A stretch of DNA of 36,050 nt from an uncultured Candidatus Saccharibacteria bacterium (GCA_947307355.1 CAMZIV010000003.1:1-36050); one strand, 5' to 3'. Counted from the first letter of the stretch, positions 16,031 through 25,010 are shown. Translations and numbers: made by a program. The notes: generated by a model from the sequence alone, not told the origin.

Positions 16031-17135
16031 CATTCACTGCAATCTCATTACCATCACGAATCACCGAAAGCTGCACCGTATCGCCAGGCTTGTATTCGCC
16101 AATCAAACTAGACATCGAACCTGCTTTACCAACCTTTGCACCATTAATAGCTGTGATAATATCTTTATCTTTGAGGCCAGCCTTAGCTGCTGGGCCATTA
16201 GAAATAATAGCAGAGTAGTTAGAACTATATAGATATGCGCCGGAAGAAACTGGAAGGTTGTAATTCTTCGCGATTTCAGCCGTAATCTCGACACCATAAA
16301 CACCAAGATATGCACGCTTAGCGGTACCTTTTTCAATTAATTGAGAAAGCATGCCCTTAACGCTTGAAATAGGAATAGCAAAGCCCATATTCTCCGATGA
16401 AGAAGAATCGCCAGTTGCGGAGTTGATACCAATTACTTCGCCCGCAGCATTTACGAGCGGACCACCAGAATTGCCTTGGTTAATTGCGGCATCGGTTTGA
16501 ATCATATCAGAAAGAGTCTCAGCGTTAGAACCGTTGCTATCAGTAGCAGTAAGCGAACGACCAGTACCAGAAATAATACCGGAAGTCACTGAGTTTTGAT
16601 ACTCACCGAGAGCGTTACCGATTGCAATCACCTGTTGGCCGACCGAGATCGTCTTAGAGTCACCAAGTTTTGCTGCCGGCAAGCTTGAAACATTTTCGAT
16701 TTTTAGATAAGCTACATCGTTTAATGGGTCCGTGGCAGCGAGCTTAACACTCTCATAAGTTGTACCGTCAGCTAGAACCACATTAATCTTATTTGCGCCT
16801 TCGATTACGTGTTTATTGGTAATAATGTAACCATCGGCAGTAGCAATAATACCAGTACCGGCTGCACCAGAATCGTAAGTGCCAAAGATAGTTCGCTGTT
16901 TGATCGAAGTTACAATCGACACCACGCTAGGCGAAACATAGTTAGCCACATCTGCAATTGAGCCCTCTACAAAGTTTGCAGCATTGCCATCAGAACCAGA
17001 ATTCAAAAAGGTGATAGGAGTATCGGTCTTAAAATACGCTAAAAGCGCAAAAGTAGTGCCTACGCCGCCCAAAATAAGTGCAAATAAGGCTATTGTAATT
17101 AAAAGACCATAGCCGCGCCTTCTGTTTTCTGTCAT
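16005..17135 (-). CDS. htrA: HtrA/DegP-family serine protease (S1C) with PDZ domain
   Basis: The 376-residue membrane-anchored protease has a short basic N-terminus (TENRRRGYG) and one transmembrane helix at residues 11-33. A trypsin-like domain follows with the triad His109 (IITNKHVIEGA), Asp140 (DPLNDVAYLKI) and Ser223 (NQGNSGGPLV), and then one PDZ domain (GPAAKAGLKDKDIITAINGA). Such enzymes degrade or refold misfolded exported proteins at the outer face of the membrane. The start at 17135 follows CTAAGGAGGTAAAA; the longer frame to 17192 runs into the upstream gene. It follows the membrane-protein gene, sharing a short overlap region, and is convergent with prmC. Confidence 0.93.
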   Translation of the reverse strand: MTENRRRGYGLLITIALFALILGGVGTTFALLAYFKTDTPITFLNSGSDGNAANFVEGSIADVANYVSPSVVSIVTSIKQRTIFGTYDSGAAGTGIIATADGYIITNKHVIEGANKINVVLADGTTYESVKLAATDPLNDVAYLKIENVSSLPAAKLGDSKTISVGQQVIAIGNALGEYQNSVTSGIISGTGRSLTATDSNGSNAETLSDMIQTDAAINQGNSGGPLVNAAGEVIGINSATGDSSSSENMGFAIPISSVKGMLSQLIEKGTAKRAYLGVYGVEITAEIAKNYNLPVSSGAYLYSSNYSAIISNGPAAKAGLKDKDIITAINGAKVGKAGSMSSLIGEYKPGDTVQLSVIRDGNEIAVNVTLGEYNK

Positions 17136-17145
17136 TTTTACCTCC

Positions 17146-17928
17146 TTAGATATTAAATATTGGGTTGCTAAAGAATACCACGATAATACCAATTAAGAAT
17201 ATTCCGAAAACCACCGGCCCAGCGATGTGTTTAAATCTAAAGTCGTCCTGGTATTTTACGATTGCCTGACGTGCATAATTATAAATAAACGCGAAGATAG
17301 TGAGGATAATAGCAGTCTGTGGAATACGAATACCAGAATTGCCAAAAGTATAAATAATGGACCAAGAATGGCAAAGCCAAGCGATTTCGCCAAACACCAA
17401 ACCACAGACAAAGGTAGTAAGAGTAAAATCTTCGTCATTTGTCTGAGCAAGTACATGACGGCTTGCGGCATAACCTATAACAAAAGCAAAAAGCACAGCC
17501 CAAAGAGATTCGAGATTGGCGGTTAAAATAGTTGATGCAGAAATTCCTAAGAATACGCCAATGAGCGACTGTGCCAAATTAGCATTTTCGGAGCTAAGTG
17601 GTTTAATAAAGAGCAGCCAAACAACATACATCGCCGCTAGAATGAAATGCACTGGAGCAAGAGAACTACCAGATACAAATGCCAGAAGAACAATACTGAT
17701 ACCGACGATAAGATCGACTAGGTTTGATTTAATATTTACCCATAGATAACGGCTACGCACTGCAAAGATACGCCACTTGGACATTACTACTAGAATAATA
17801 CCGAGCGCTGGATTGCCACTAAAAACAGTGACAAGCACAGACCCGAGCCCTAGCAATATGTTCAAAAACACATGCACTAGGTTCGATGCGATATTACGCG
17901 ATTTGCGGATAAATACAAAATCTGCCAT
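17146..17928 (-). CDS. Multi-spanning membrane protein of unknown function
   Basis: The 260-residue protein is very hydrophobic, with about eight predicted membrane segments (for example VHVFLNILLGLGSVLVTVF, LVDLIVGISIVLLAFVSG, IAGPVVFGIFLIGIIVVFF) and a basic N-terminus. I do not recognise the family or see catalytic motifs. The ATG at 17928 has a -10 box 10 bases upstream and a weak GAGGT, so the leader is at most a few bases. htrA follows 10 bases downstream and is likely cotranscribed. lepB is divergent. Confidence 0.75.
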   Translation of the reverse strand: MADFVFIRKSRNIASNLVHVFLNILLGLGSVLVTVFSGNPALGIILVVMSKWRIFAVRSRYLWVNIKSNLVDLIVGISIVLLAFVSGSSLAPVHFILAAMYVVWLLFIKPLSSENANLAQSLIGVFLGISASTILTANLESLWAVLFAFVIGYAASRHVLAQTNDEDFTLTTFVCGLVFGEIAWLCHSWSIIYTFGNSGIRIPQTAIILTIFAFIYNYARQAIVKYQDDFRFKHIAGPVVFGIFLIGIIVVFFSNPIFNI

Positions 17929-17938
17929 ATACCTCTAT

Positions 17939-17947
17939 ATTATAGCA
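17939..17947 (-). promoter_or_regulatory. Extended -10 of the membrane-protein gene
   Basis: Minus strand TGCTATAAT, 10 bases before the ATG at 17928. Confidence 0.5.
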
Positions 17948-17972
17948 AAAAATTTAAAATAAGCATAAATAA

Positions 17973-17981
17973 TGATATAAT
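17973..17981 (+). promoter_or_regulatory. Extended -10 of lepB (leaderless spacing)
   Basis: TGATATAAT ends 7 bases before the lepB ATG at 17989; no ribosome-binding site. Confidence 0.6.
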
Positions 17982-17988
17982 ACTCGTT

Positions 17989-18657
17989 ATGAAACCAACA
18001 TTCTTCCAAAAGTATCCAATGATAAAAGACATCCTTAGTTTATTCTGTTTCATTGGTGCAATTGTGCTTGGTACTCTCTTTTTAAACACCTATATTTATC
18101 GTTCTTACAACGTTGTAGGTGGCAGCATGGAAAATACTCTTCATAACGATGACCGTGTGATTGTAAACCGCGCTGCTGTTTCCTGGGCTCACCTCTGGGG
18201 CCAAGAATATATACCAGAACGAGGGCAAGTAATTGTCTTTGCTAATGAAGACGCTGAGCTCGTCAAAAAATACAAAGCTGAAGGCGTAGAACATCCAGTT
18301 ACTTGTAATGTACCAGATGGCGTCAATGATCAATATATTATTAAACGCGTAATCGCTTTTCCTGGCGAACGTGTCACTGTCAAAAATGGCATCATGAAAA
18401 TATATAACGACGAGCATCCAGATGGCTTTGTTTACGATACAGACTGGCGCGTTTCCGAAACCGATGGGCCAAAAGAATACACTTCTGGTGAAGTTGACAC
18501 TACCGTTCCAGAAGGCGAGCTATTTGTTTCTGGCGACAACCGCGAGGGCTCCAACTCTTGGGACTCCCGCAACGGCCTCGGCACTATCCCATATTGTCGT
18601 ATTATTGGCCCAGTTGTTTTCCGTCTATATCCGTTTGATAAGATGAGACTATTCTAA
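17989..18657 (+). CDS. lepB: Signal peptidase I
   Basis: The 222-residue S26 protease has an N-terminal membrane anchor (LSLFCFIGAIVLGTLFLNTY), catalytic Ser46 in VVGGSMENTL, catalytic Lys119 in YIIKRVIAFPGE, and the box E motif SGDNREGSNSWDSRNGLG. It removes signal peptides from exported proteins at the outer face of the membrane; the adjacent FISUMP proteins are obvious candidate substrates. The ATG has a -10 box 7 bases upstream and probably gives a leaderless mRNA. Its stop overlaps that of the convergent surface-protein gene by four bases. Confidence 0.94.
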   Translation: MKPTFFQKYPMIKDILSLFCFIGAIVLGTLFLNTYIYRSYNVVGGSMENTLHNDDRVIVNRAAVSWAHLWGQEYIPERGQVIVFANEDAELVKKYKAEGVEHPVTCNVPDGVNDQYIIKRVIAFPGERVTVKNGIMKIYNDEHPDGFVYDTDWRVSETDGPKEYTSGEVDTTVPEGELFVSGDNREGSNSWDSRNGLGTIPYCRIIGPVVFRLYPFDKMRLF

Positions 18658-20543
18658 TTATTCTTATTAATACAACGAAGAACAGTTTTTGATGAATAGC
18701 CTAATTCACTGATAGGTGAAACCACGTGTTGTTCTATTTTAGTTACAGATAAACCATAAGTAGTACTACCGTTTTTATAAGTCGAAGAACGAATTAAAGC
18801 CTTTTGTCCAGCATCTTCATTGCCACTATAACTCGAACCGGTTAGTGTGATATGAAAAGCCTTTCGAAAAATCCAATAAATGCCATTAACACCTACGCCA
18901 CTATCACCAGAGTAAGAATTATACAACGTGCTATATTCTCCACCATAGGTTTCCCCACCATTGGCTGGCAAAGGACCACCAGTAGGAAGCCGCCAACCAA
19001 ATGGGCAAACATCTTCGGGAGAATCTATGGCAGTATCAGCTATATCAATAGGAGATTTGTACGGTCCAGGGCACACATAACCAGCCGTAGCAGCACAATA
19101 ATTATAAAATATACCAGTTTTCCAATTATATGCTTCATCAGATACTACAAAAGAAGAGCTATCTTTTGCGACACTATCTTTATATGCAGTATAAATGATA
19201 GGGTTTTGGTTAGCGCTACCATAATAATGGTCATAGACGCCAGATTCAGGTCTATAGCCACTTCGGCCGGCAGCCCCAGCACCATTAATTAAATAATTAA
19301 TGGATTCATCAGACGCATTCGTATTTGTAGAGTCAAGCACAGATTGAACATTTGTGTCAACGAGGTTGAGCGCAAGGTTATCAAGCATCCAGCATCTACC
19401 GTCTTGCATTTTTGCAATACGATAAGACTTATAATCACGGAGGTCGAGAACGACAGCTTCAGAACCTTTCATGGTCGCATAGTCGCATACACTTACACCG
19501 TCGATGGTCAGCCCAATATCCTGAATGGCAAATCTTAAGTCATTCGCAGGAATTCCATCATAGTCAGACTCCTCTGTAGCCTCAAAGTAGGTACCATCGT
19601 ATCGAGGCACATAGAGGCCTTTTTTGTAACGTCCCGCGTTAGTATCATAATAGTGGCCTGAATTATTCTCATTTCTTACATAAGCCTGCTCAAAAGCGTC
19701 TTGAAGAGTCTTGCCAGCATATCCACTGCCACCACTCTGTCCACTATTCTCGACCCATTGAGCATATAAATTAATAGTAGTCGTTGCAGCTGAAAGTGCT
19801 TTGCCATCAATAAAAGTATCAAGATCTCTATAACTTACACCTAATCCGTCTGCTCTGGTATTCCAGTACGCAAAATCATATCCCTCAACGCTAAATCCGT
19901 TACCGTTAAGAATAGTTGGTTCACCCCTAAATACTAACTGACTCGGAGTAGAACCAGTTGCGTTTGTATTATTAGCATTAAATACGACGGTATCTCGGGG
20001 AGCATTTGGGTTTGTAACCACATTAAAAGTCAAAGTAGTCTCATAAGCACCAGATGGCTTAGACCCATCAACCTTGGCAGCAAGGTTAACAATATGATTT
20101 GTCCCATTTGTCGGTTCTTCTACAAACCAAGAGTCTGGAGTATTACTCTTAAGGACAGGGAGGTAATCATTATCTACCACTTTGTAGCCCCAAGCATTAG
20201 CTGGAAAAGTAGATTCAGGAGCAGAATTAGAAAGCGTAGGAATTACTGTATTCGCCAAAGAATTATGTATTAAATCCGTAGTAGGAACAGACATAGATAG
20301 CCTATATCCATTCATATTATTCGTAGCAACACTTACAGTAACATTTGTAGTACCGAATACGGCATTACTTGACGTAGGGTTCAGTTCAATGCTAGCAGTT
20401 GGTGGCACGGTTAACTGCAAAGCAGCGTCCGATACATCAATAGAAAATTGGGTTAAATTTTCGGCAAAAGTAACGGCGCCTGAATTAAGTGCAAAAAAAG
20501 TAGATACAAAGCAAACAACACCAACTGCAACTCTTTTATTCAT
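18654..20543 (-). CDS. Secreted surface protein with Flg_new and FISUMP domains (copy 2)
   Basis: The 629-residue protein has a signal peptide ending near AVTFAE, a beta-rich N-terminal domain of about 160 residues (with ESTFPANAWGYKV), one Listeria-Bacteroides repeat (VEGYDFAYWNTRADGLGVSY ... INLYAQW) and a C-terminal FISUMP domain (RIAKMQDGRCWMLDNLAL, DVCPFGWRLPTGG, VLRCINKN). There is no membrane anchor or sortase motif at the C-terminus. Paired cysteines suggest disulfides. It is likely an extracellular adhesin or ligand-binding protein. The ATG overlaps the stop of copy 1 by eight bases (ATGAATAA), so it is translated by coupling. A longer frame to 20582 is rejected because it lacks a signal start. 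Confidence 0.8.
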   Translation of the reverse strand: MNKRVAVGVVCFVSTFFALNSGAVTFAENLTQFSIDVSDAALQLTVPPTASIELNPTSSNAVFGTTNVTVSVATNNMNGYRLSMSVPTTDLIHNSLANTVIPTLSNSAPESTFPANAWGYKVVDNDYLPVLKSNTPDSWFVEEPTNGTNHIVNLAAKVDGSKPSGAYETTLTFNVVTNPNAPRDTVVFNANNTNATGSTPSQLVFRGEPTILNGNGFSVEGYDFAYWNTRADGLGVSYRDLDTFIDGKALSAATTTINLYAQWVENSGQSGGSGYAGKTLQDAFEQAYVRNENNSGHYYDTNAGRYKKGLYVPRYDGTYFEATEESDYDGIPANDLRFAIQDIGLTIDGVSVCDYATMKGSEAVVLDLRDYKSYRIAKMQDGRCWMLDNLALNLVDTNVQSVLDSTNTNASDESINYLINGAGAAGRSGYRPESGVYDHYYGSANQNPIIYTAYKDSVAKDSSSFVVSDEAYNWKTGIFYNYCAATAGYVCPGPYKSPIDIADTAIDSPEDVCPFGWRLPTGGPLPANGGETYGGEYSTLYNSYSGDSGVGVNGIYWIFRKAFHITLTGSSYSGNEDAGQKALIRSSTYKNGSTTYGLSVTKIEQHVVSPISELGYSSKTVLRCINKNN

Positions 20544-22317
20544 AGGGTTCAAGCCTATTAATGCAACGTACAGGATAACCATAGTTGCGTCCAGCAGTAC
20601 CGGTACCGCTATTTCTCCCTGTATGCCAAGAATAGTACATCATCATATTATCCGCTGCCCTTGTAGAAGTCCACATGCCGCCGCCAGTCCCAGTTGCTTG
20701 TGCCCAACCATACCAGAATATACCCGAATAGGAGAGTCTAAAAGCCGTCAAGAAATTACCATACCCATAAACATTCTGAATATATAAATTTTCACCATTT
20801 GGCCCACCAGTCGGCATACGCCAACCGTAAGGACAAATATCATATTGAGAGTCAATATCTGTGCCAGGTCTATCTTCTGGCGAGCCAGCAGAATTTCCAC
20901 CACTACCATAGCAATAACTGCCCGCAGAAGCAGCACAAAAATTATAATAGCCACCATATTTATATCCACGTATATCAACATTAGTAAAGTGTGAAGTATT
21001 TAACCAGGCATCGGAAAAAGATGCACCAGAAGCAGTCCAGTTTGTAGGGCGCGATGTTGCCCAACGATCGGAACTATTGCCGTTACCATTTCTATAGTGG
21101 TTAAGGACATCGTTTGTAGCATTTGTATTTGTTTCATCCATACCGTTAAGCACATTACTATTTAACACGTCGAGTGCAAGATTTTCCAACGTCCAACAAC
21201 GCCAATCAGCCATTCTGCCAATCGTGTAAGTTTTGCCATCACGTACATCAAGCACGTTTAAAGTGTCATTAACAATAGTTACACTTTCACAAATCTCACG
21301 TGTCATATCTTGTAATGCAAATCTTAAGTCACTTGCGGGAATACCATCGTAATCCGAAGCTTGCGTGCCCTGAGAATAGGTACCATTATATTCACCGGTA
21401 TCTGGGTCTTTATTCGGAACGTACAGGCCTTTCCCATCCCTGGTATAAGCAATTTCATAAGCGCGCGCAAGGGATGTACCGGTCGCGCCACCACTGCCAC
21501 TGCCGCCCATATCAGGAATATCATTAGACACCCAAATAGCATATAGAGTAACCCTTCTGTTAGTAATAATATTAGGAACGGTGTATTGTGATTGGTCACT
21601 GTAAACCATCCCCGAACCAGAAGCAGTTGTGCTCCAACCCACAAAACGATAGCCGTCATAGGCAAATGTATTCGCTGGGAGATTTGCGGAAGTGCCCGTG
21701 TCGATACTGATATCACTCATGGATCCAGTAGCCCCATTAGCATTTTTATTAAACGAAATGGTGTCGTGTGCAATCGTCGGTTTTGTCACCGCTTGGAAAA
21801 TAAGTGTAGTTTCATAGCTACCAGAAACCTGTGTGGCATCTACTTTGGCTGCAAGTGTCAACGTATGGGTTTCACCATTCGTTGGCTCATCAGAATCCCA
21901 TGTGCTGAGATTATTGGAAGTAAGTACAGGATTATAATTATCTCCAATCACTTTATACCCCCAAGCATTAGCTGGAAATGTAGATTCAGGAGCCGAGGTG
22001 GCAAGTGTCGGAATTACAGGAGTGTCATCTTGAATTCCAGTATGAGTCAAGTCTGTATTAGGGACATTCATAACTATCGAATAACCAGTAGAATTATTCG
22101 TAGCGATAAATAGATTCAAATTCGTAGAACCAAAAACTCCTCCTGCAAAAGTAGGGGTAAGATTAATCACGGCCGAAGCCGGGACATATAATTCTAGCAC
22201 AGTATCAGCCACATCAACAGAGAATTTTGTTGGACCTTCGGCAAAAGTAACGGCGCTCGAATTAAGCATAAAAACAGCACAAATTGTACAAATTACACCT
22301 ATTACCCTTTTTACCAT
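20536..22317 (-). CDS. Secreted surface protein with Flg_new and FISUMP domains (copy 1)
   Basis: The 593-residue protein parallels copy 2: signal peptide (RVIGVICTICAVFMLNSSAV, cleavage near TFA-E), an about 160-residue beta-rich domain, a Flg_new repeat (YDGYRFVGWSTTASGSGMVY ... VTLYAIW), a Gly/Ser linker (GGSGSGGATG) and a FISUMP domain (TIGRMADWRCWTLENLAL, DICPYGWRMPTGG, YPVRCINRLE). FISUMP domains are known mainly as repeated surface domains; ligands are not known. It starts at ATG 22317, six bases after TATAAT, so the bicistronic mRNA is probably leaderless. Confidence 0.82.
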   Translation of the reverse strand: MVKRVIGVICTICAVFMLNSSAVTFAEGPTKFSVDVADTVLELYVPASAVINLTPTFAGGVFGSTNLNLFIATNNSTGYSIVMNVPNTDLTHTGIQDDTPVIPTLATSAPESTFPANAWGYKVIGDNYNPVLTSNNLSTWDSDEPTNGETHTLTLAAKVDATQVSGSYETTLIFQAVTKPTIAHDTISFNKNANGATGSMSDISIDTGTSANLPANTFAYDGYRFVGWSTTASGSGMVYSDQSQYTVPNIITNRRVTLYAIWVSNDIPDMGGSGSGGATGTSLARAYEIAYTRDGKGLYVPNKDPDTGEYNGTYSQGTQASDYDGIPASDLRFALQDMTREICESVTIVNDTLNVLDVRDGKTYTIGRMADWRCWTLENLALDVLNSNVLNGMDETNTNATNDVLNHYRNGNGNSSDRWATSRPTNWTASGASFSDAWLNTSHFTNVDIRGYKYGGYYNFCAASAGSYCYGSGGNSAGSPEDRPGTDIDSQYDICPYGWRMPTGGPNGENLYIQNVYGYGNFLTAFRLSYSGIFWYGWAQATGTGGGMWTSTRAADNMMMYYSWHTGRNSGTGTAGRNYGYPVRCINRLEPYE

Positions 22318-22323
22318 AACCTT

Positions 22324-22329
22324 ATTATA
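22324..22329 (-). promoter_or_regulatory. -10 box of the FISUMP pair (leaderless spacing)
   Basis: Minus strand TATAAT, six bases before ATG 22317. It lacks the TG extension seen in its neighbours (preceded by GTAG). Confidence 0.55.
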
Positions 22330-22335
22330 CTACAA

Positions 22336-23460
22336 TTATTCAGAAATATCACCAATAAGTTTTGTGGATTCAGACTCTGGTAGCTCCTCCACATCTTTTA
22401 ATTGGCGTTCAATCTGACGAGAAGAGACCTTAGCTGTCTCGATTTTATTTGCAGATTCTTGAAGTTTCTTTTGTACCGCTTCAAGGGTATCACCAAATTT
22501 CCCAAACTGCGTTTTAATTGCACCAAGCTTTTGCATAATATCATTACTACGCTCACTAATTGCAATTGTACGAAAACCAGATTGAAGGCTTGAAATAATT
22601 ACAGGGAGCGTAGAAGGTGAAACGATGTAGACGTCTAGTTTTTGTCTAATCTCATCAAAGAGCCCCGGAATACGAAGAATTTCTGCATACAAAGACTCTG
22701 TCGGCACAAACATAATTGCAGTTGGTGTAGTTTTTGGCGGATCAAGATATTTTGAGTTAATCTTTTTTGCCTGCTCTTTCACGTCATTCGCAAGGGCTTT
22801 TTGGAATTTGATTATGTCTTCTTTTTCCCCATTGTCATAAGCATCAATGAGACGTGAATAATTTTCGATTGGGAATTTAGAGTCAATTGGCAAAAGTACA
22901 TTACCATCACCTTGACCTGGCATTTTAATTGCAAACTCTACACGGTCATTGCTGCCAGCTTTAGTAATAACGTTTTCTTCATATTGTTTAGGGTTTAGCA
23001 TATCAGAAATAATCGAACCGAGCTGCACTTCACCATAAATACCACGAGTCTTTACCCCCTCCATCACCTTCTTAAGATCACCGACATCATTAGTAAGATT
23101 CTTCACTTCACCAATTCCTTGAGATACTTCAGTTAGCTGATGAGACAAAGCTTTAAAACTTTCATTAAAACGCTTTTCTACTGAAGCTCTGAGTTTCTCA
23201 TCTACAGTCTCGCGCATCTCTTCGAGTTTCTTTTCGTTCCCAGTCTGCAAACGTTCAAGATTCTCGGCGATTTCCTTACGGTTTTCACGGAAATTACGGT
23301 CAATCGCAGGATTGATCTCTTTTACTTGCCCCTCCATGCGGATGAGCCTCTCTTCCATCGATTTAAAATCGGCCGACTTCTCTACTTTCGGTTTTCTAAG
23401 AATCAAAACCAAAAGAAGAATTACAATTAATATCCCTAAAACCATTAACACTATATCCAT
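22336..23460 (-). CDS. rmuC: RmuC-family putative DNA recombination protein
   Basis: The 374-residue protein has an N-terminal membrane helix (IVLMVLGILIVILLLVLIL), a long coiled coil (residues about 30-130, EERLIRMEGQVKEI onward), and the RmuC domain containing RGIYGEVQLGSII, LPIDSKFPIENY and PTAIMFVPTESLYAEIL. RmuC proteins are linked to limiting recombination at inverted repeats and probably hold a PD-(D/E)XK-like nuclease fold. The ATG lies six bases after an extended -10 box that mirrors the tRNA-Thr promoter; the mRNA is probably leaderless. Confidence 0.88.
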   Translation of the reverse strand: MDIVLMVLGILIVILLLVLILRKPKVEKSADFKSMEERLIRMEGQVKEINPAIDRNFRENRKEIAENLERLQTGNEKKLEEMRETVDEKLRASVEKRFNESFKALSHQLTEVSQGIGEVKNLTNDVGDLKKVMEGVKTRGIYGEVQLGSIISDMLNPKQYEENVITKAGSNDRVEFAIKMPGQGDGNVLLPIDSKFPIENYSRLIDAYDNGEKEDIIKFQKALANDVKEQAKKINSKYLDPPKTTPTAIMFVPTESLYAEILRIPGLFDEIRQKLDVYIVSPSTLPVIISSLQSGFRTIAISERSNDIMQKLGAIKTQFGKFGDTLEAVQKKLQESANKIETAKVSSRQIERQLKDVEELPESESTKLIGDISE

Positions 23461-23466
23461 AAAAAA

Positions 23467-23500
23467 ATTATAGCATATCTAAAGAGAAATATGCTATAAT
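23467..23500. promoter_or_regulatory. Mirror-image divergent promoters of rmuC (-) and tRNA-Thr (+)
   Basis: ATTATAGCATAT (23467-23478) and ATATGCTATAAT (23489-23500) are perfect inverted copies 10 bases apart. Each contains an extended -10 (TGCTATAAT) pointing outwards. Confidence 0.6.
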
Positions 23501-23510
23501 ATCTAAGGAT

Positions 23511-23586
23511 GCCGTAATAGCTCAGTTGGTAGAGCAGCCGCCTTGTAAGCGGCAGGTCGTCGGTTCAAGTCCGACTTGCGGCTCCA
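23511..23586 (+). tRNA. tRNA-Thr (anticodon TGT)
   Basis: Acceptor GCCGTAA/TTGCGGC, anticodon stem-loop with CTTGTAA (anticodon TGT, codon ACA), TTCAAGT T-arm and encoded CCA. A TATAAT box lies 10 bases upstream. Confidence 0.95.
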
Positions 23587-23600
23587 CGAGTGAAAACAAT

Positions 23601-23625
23601 AGAGAACGCTTGCGTTCTCTTTTTG
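23601..23625 (+). terminator. Intrinsic terminator after tRNA-Thr
   Basis: AGAGAACGC, loop TT, GCGTTCTCT, followed by TTTTG. The stem is extended outward by GAAAACAA / TTGTTTTC. Confidence 0.8.
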
Positions 23626-23634
23626 TTTTCCGAG

Positions 23635-23671
23635 TGGAGCAAAAGTGCAACGCACTTGCGGCTCCATTTTT
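23635..23671 (+). terminator. Second hairpin built from the tRNA 3'-end copy
   Basis: TGGAGC (23635-23640) pairs with GCTCCA (23661-23666), with an inner GTGC/GCAC stem, and TTTTT follows. Confidence 0.55.
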
Positions 23672-23676
23672 GTTGA

Positions 23677-24213
23677 TTAATAATTCTGAGCTTTAATCTC
23701 GAAATAACTCTGTGGGTGGCTACATACAGGACACACCTCAGGCGCTTCCTTGCCAATTACCACATGGCCACAGTTTCTACAAACCCAAATCGCGTCACCG
23801 TCAGCAGAAAAGACTTTTTTGTCGCGAATATTTGCAAGCAGTTTGCGATATCTTTCTTCATGTTCTTTTTCAATTGCAGCTACACCTTCAAATTTCTTGG
23901 CAAGCTCTTCAAAACCTTCTTCTCGTGCAGTCTTAGCGAACTCTGCATACATATCGATCCATTCATAATTCTCGCCATCAGCAGCGGCTTCGAGGTTTTC
24001 TTCAGTAGGGCCAACCGCGCCATCATGCAATTCTTTATACCAAAGCTTAGCATGCTCTTTTTCATTCAAGGCCGTCTCAGTAAAGATAGCCGCGATTTGC
24101 TCATAGCCATCCTTCTTAGCTTTTGACGCAAAATAATCGTACTTATTACGAGCTTCACTTTCACCCGCAAAAGCTTTCTTTAAATTTTCTTCAGTTTTTG
24201 TACCTTTGTACAT
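23677..24213 (-). CDS. rbr: Rubrerythrin
   Basis: The 178-residue protein has a ferritin-like diiron domain with conserved Glu/His ligands (GESEARNKY with Glu18; Glu51 and His54 in [18 protein letters not shown]) and a C-terminal rubredoxin domain with CRNCGH and CPVCSH (Cys145, 148, 161, 164). It reduces hydrogen peroxide in anaerobes and microaerophiles, with electrons through the rubredoxin iron. The start is ATG 24213 after AAGGAGGAAT, which overlaps the stop of the upstream SDR gene, so the two are cotranscribed. A longer frame to 24231 would run into that gene. Confidence 0.94.
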   Translation of the reverse strand: MYKGTKTEENLKKAFAGESEARNKYDYFASKAKKDGYEQIAAIFTETALNEKEHAKLWYKELHDGAVGPTEENLEAAADGENYEWIDMYAEFAKTAREEGFEELAKKFEGVAAIEKEHEERYRKLLANIRDKKVFSADGDAIWVCRNCGHVVIGKEAPEVCPVCSHPQSYFEIKAQNY

Positions 24214-24221
24214 ATTCCTCC

Positions 24222-24983
24222 TTAGATACAAGTGTAGCCACCATCAACAGGCATGATGAGGCCGGTTACATAAGAAGCTTCTTCTGAGGCTAAGAAAACA
24301 ATAGCAGCATCCAGCTCACCAGGTTTACCATAGCGTTTCATTGGTACCATGGTTTTTGCAAAGTCTTGGAAACGATCAGTATCAAGAACGGCCGTGGTAA
24401 GTTCTGTATAGAAATAGCCTGGGCAAATTGCATTACAAGTGATACCATCGGTTGCAAGTTCAGCTGCTACAGCACGAGTAAAGTTTACTACAGCGCCTTT
24501 TGATGCGTGATATGCAACAGTAGGGATTTCAGTATTACCAACGAGGCCATACATAGAAGCAATGTTGATGATACGACCATACTTATTCTTTTTCATGATT
24601 TTACCAAAAGCACGAGTCATCTTAAATACAGAAGTCTCATCAGTAGCGATGGTGAAATCCCATTCATCATCGGCCATATCAAGCACGCCTTTATCTTTGG
24701 AAGAGCCGGCACAGTTGAGAAGAATATCTACCTTACCAAATTCTTTTTCGGCAGCCTCTGCTGCGGCATCAATATCCTCGGTTTTAGTAACATCTACTTT
24801 TAAACACAAAACCTTTGGAGCACCAGCTTTTTCTAGTTTTGGTTTGAACTCTTCAAGGCGTTCCATTCTGCGCGCCATAATTACGAGCGATGCACCTTGG
24901 CGAGCCAAAGCTAAAGCCATTTGTTGGCCAAGACCAGACGAAGCGCCAGAAACCGCAGCCACTCTACCTTTTAAACTAAACAT
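24222..24983 (-). CDS. Short-chain dehydrogenase/reductase (SDR)
   Basis: This 253-residue classical SDR has the cofactor motif SGASSGLG (residues 12-19; Ser in place of the usual Thr), NCAG (90-93), catalytic Ser143, Tyr158 and Lys162 (YHASK), and a C-terminal PVDGGYT typical of FabG/gluconate-dehydrogenase-like members. It catalyses NAD(P)-dependent oxidation or reduction of an unidentified substrate in the cytoplasm. It has AGGAGATAAT before its ATG and a -10 box at 25011, so this mRNA has a leader. Rubrerythrin follows directly. Confidence 0.88.
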   Translation of the reverse strand: MFSLKGRVAAVSGASSGLGQQMALALARQGASLVIMARRMERLEEFKPKLEKAGAPKVLCLKVDVTKTEDIDAAAEAAEKEFGKVDILLNCAGSSKDKGVLDMADDEWDFTIATDETSVFKMTRAFGKIMKKNKYGRIINIASMYGLVGNTEIPTVAYHASKGAVVNFTRAVAAELATDGITCNAICPGYFYTELTTAVLDTDRFQDFAKTMVPMKRYGKPGELDAAIVFLASEEASYVTGLIMPVDGGYTCI

Positions 24984-25010
24984 TTTGTATTATCTCCTTT
25001 CGTTCTTACT

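Larger units (their letters stand above)
23587..23671 (+). repeat. Insert behind tRNA-Thr ending in a copy of its 3' end
   Basis: ACTTGCGGCTCCA at the tRNA 3' end (23574-23586) recurs at 23654-23666, where it is followed by TTTTTG, as other tRNA ends in the window are. The 80 bases between hold a hairpin flanked by CGAGTG direct repeats (23587-23592, 23631-23636), and then TGGAGC, which pairs with the copied GCTCCA. This looks like a small insertion or duplication at the tRNA end. Confidence 0.6.

Noticed and set aside
18654-22317. Sortase or C-terminal membrane anchor in the tandem FISUMP proteins
   Set aside because: Both C-termini end right after the FISUMP domain (RCINKNN, RCINRLEPYE) with no LPXTG or hydrophobic segment.
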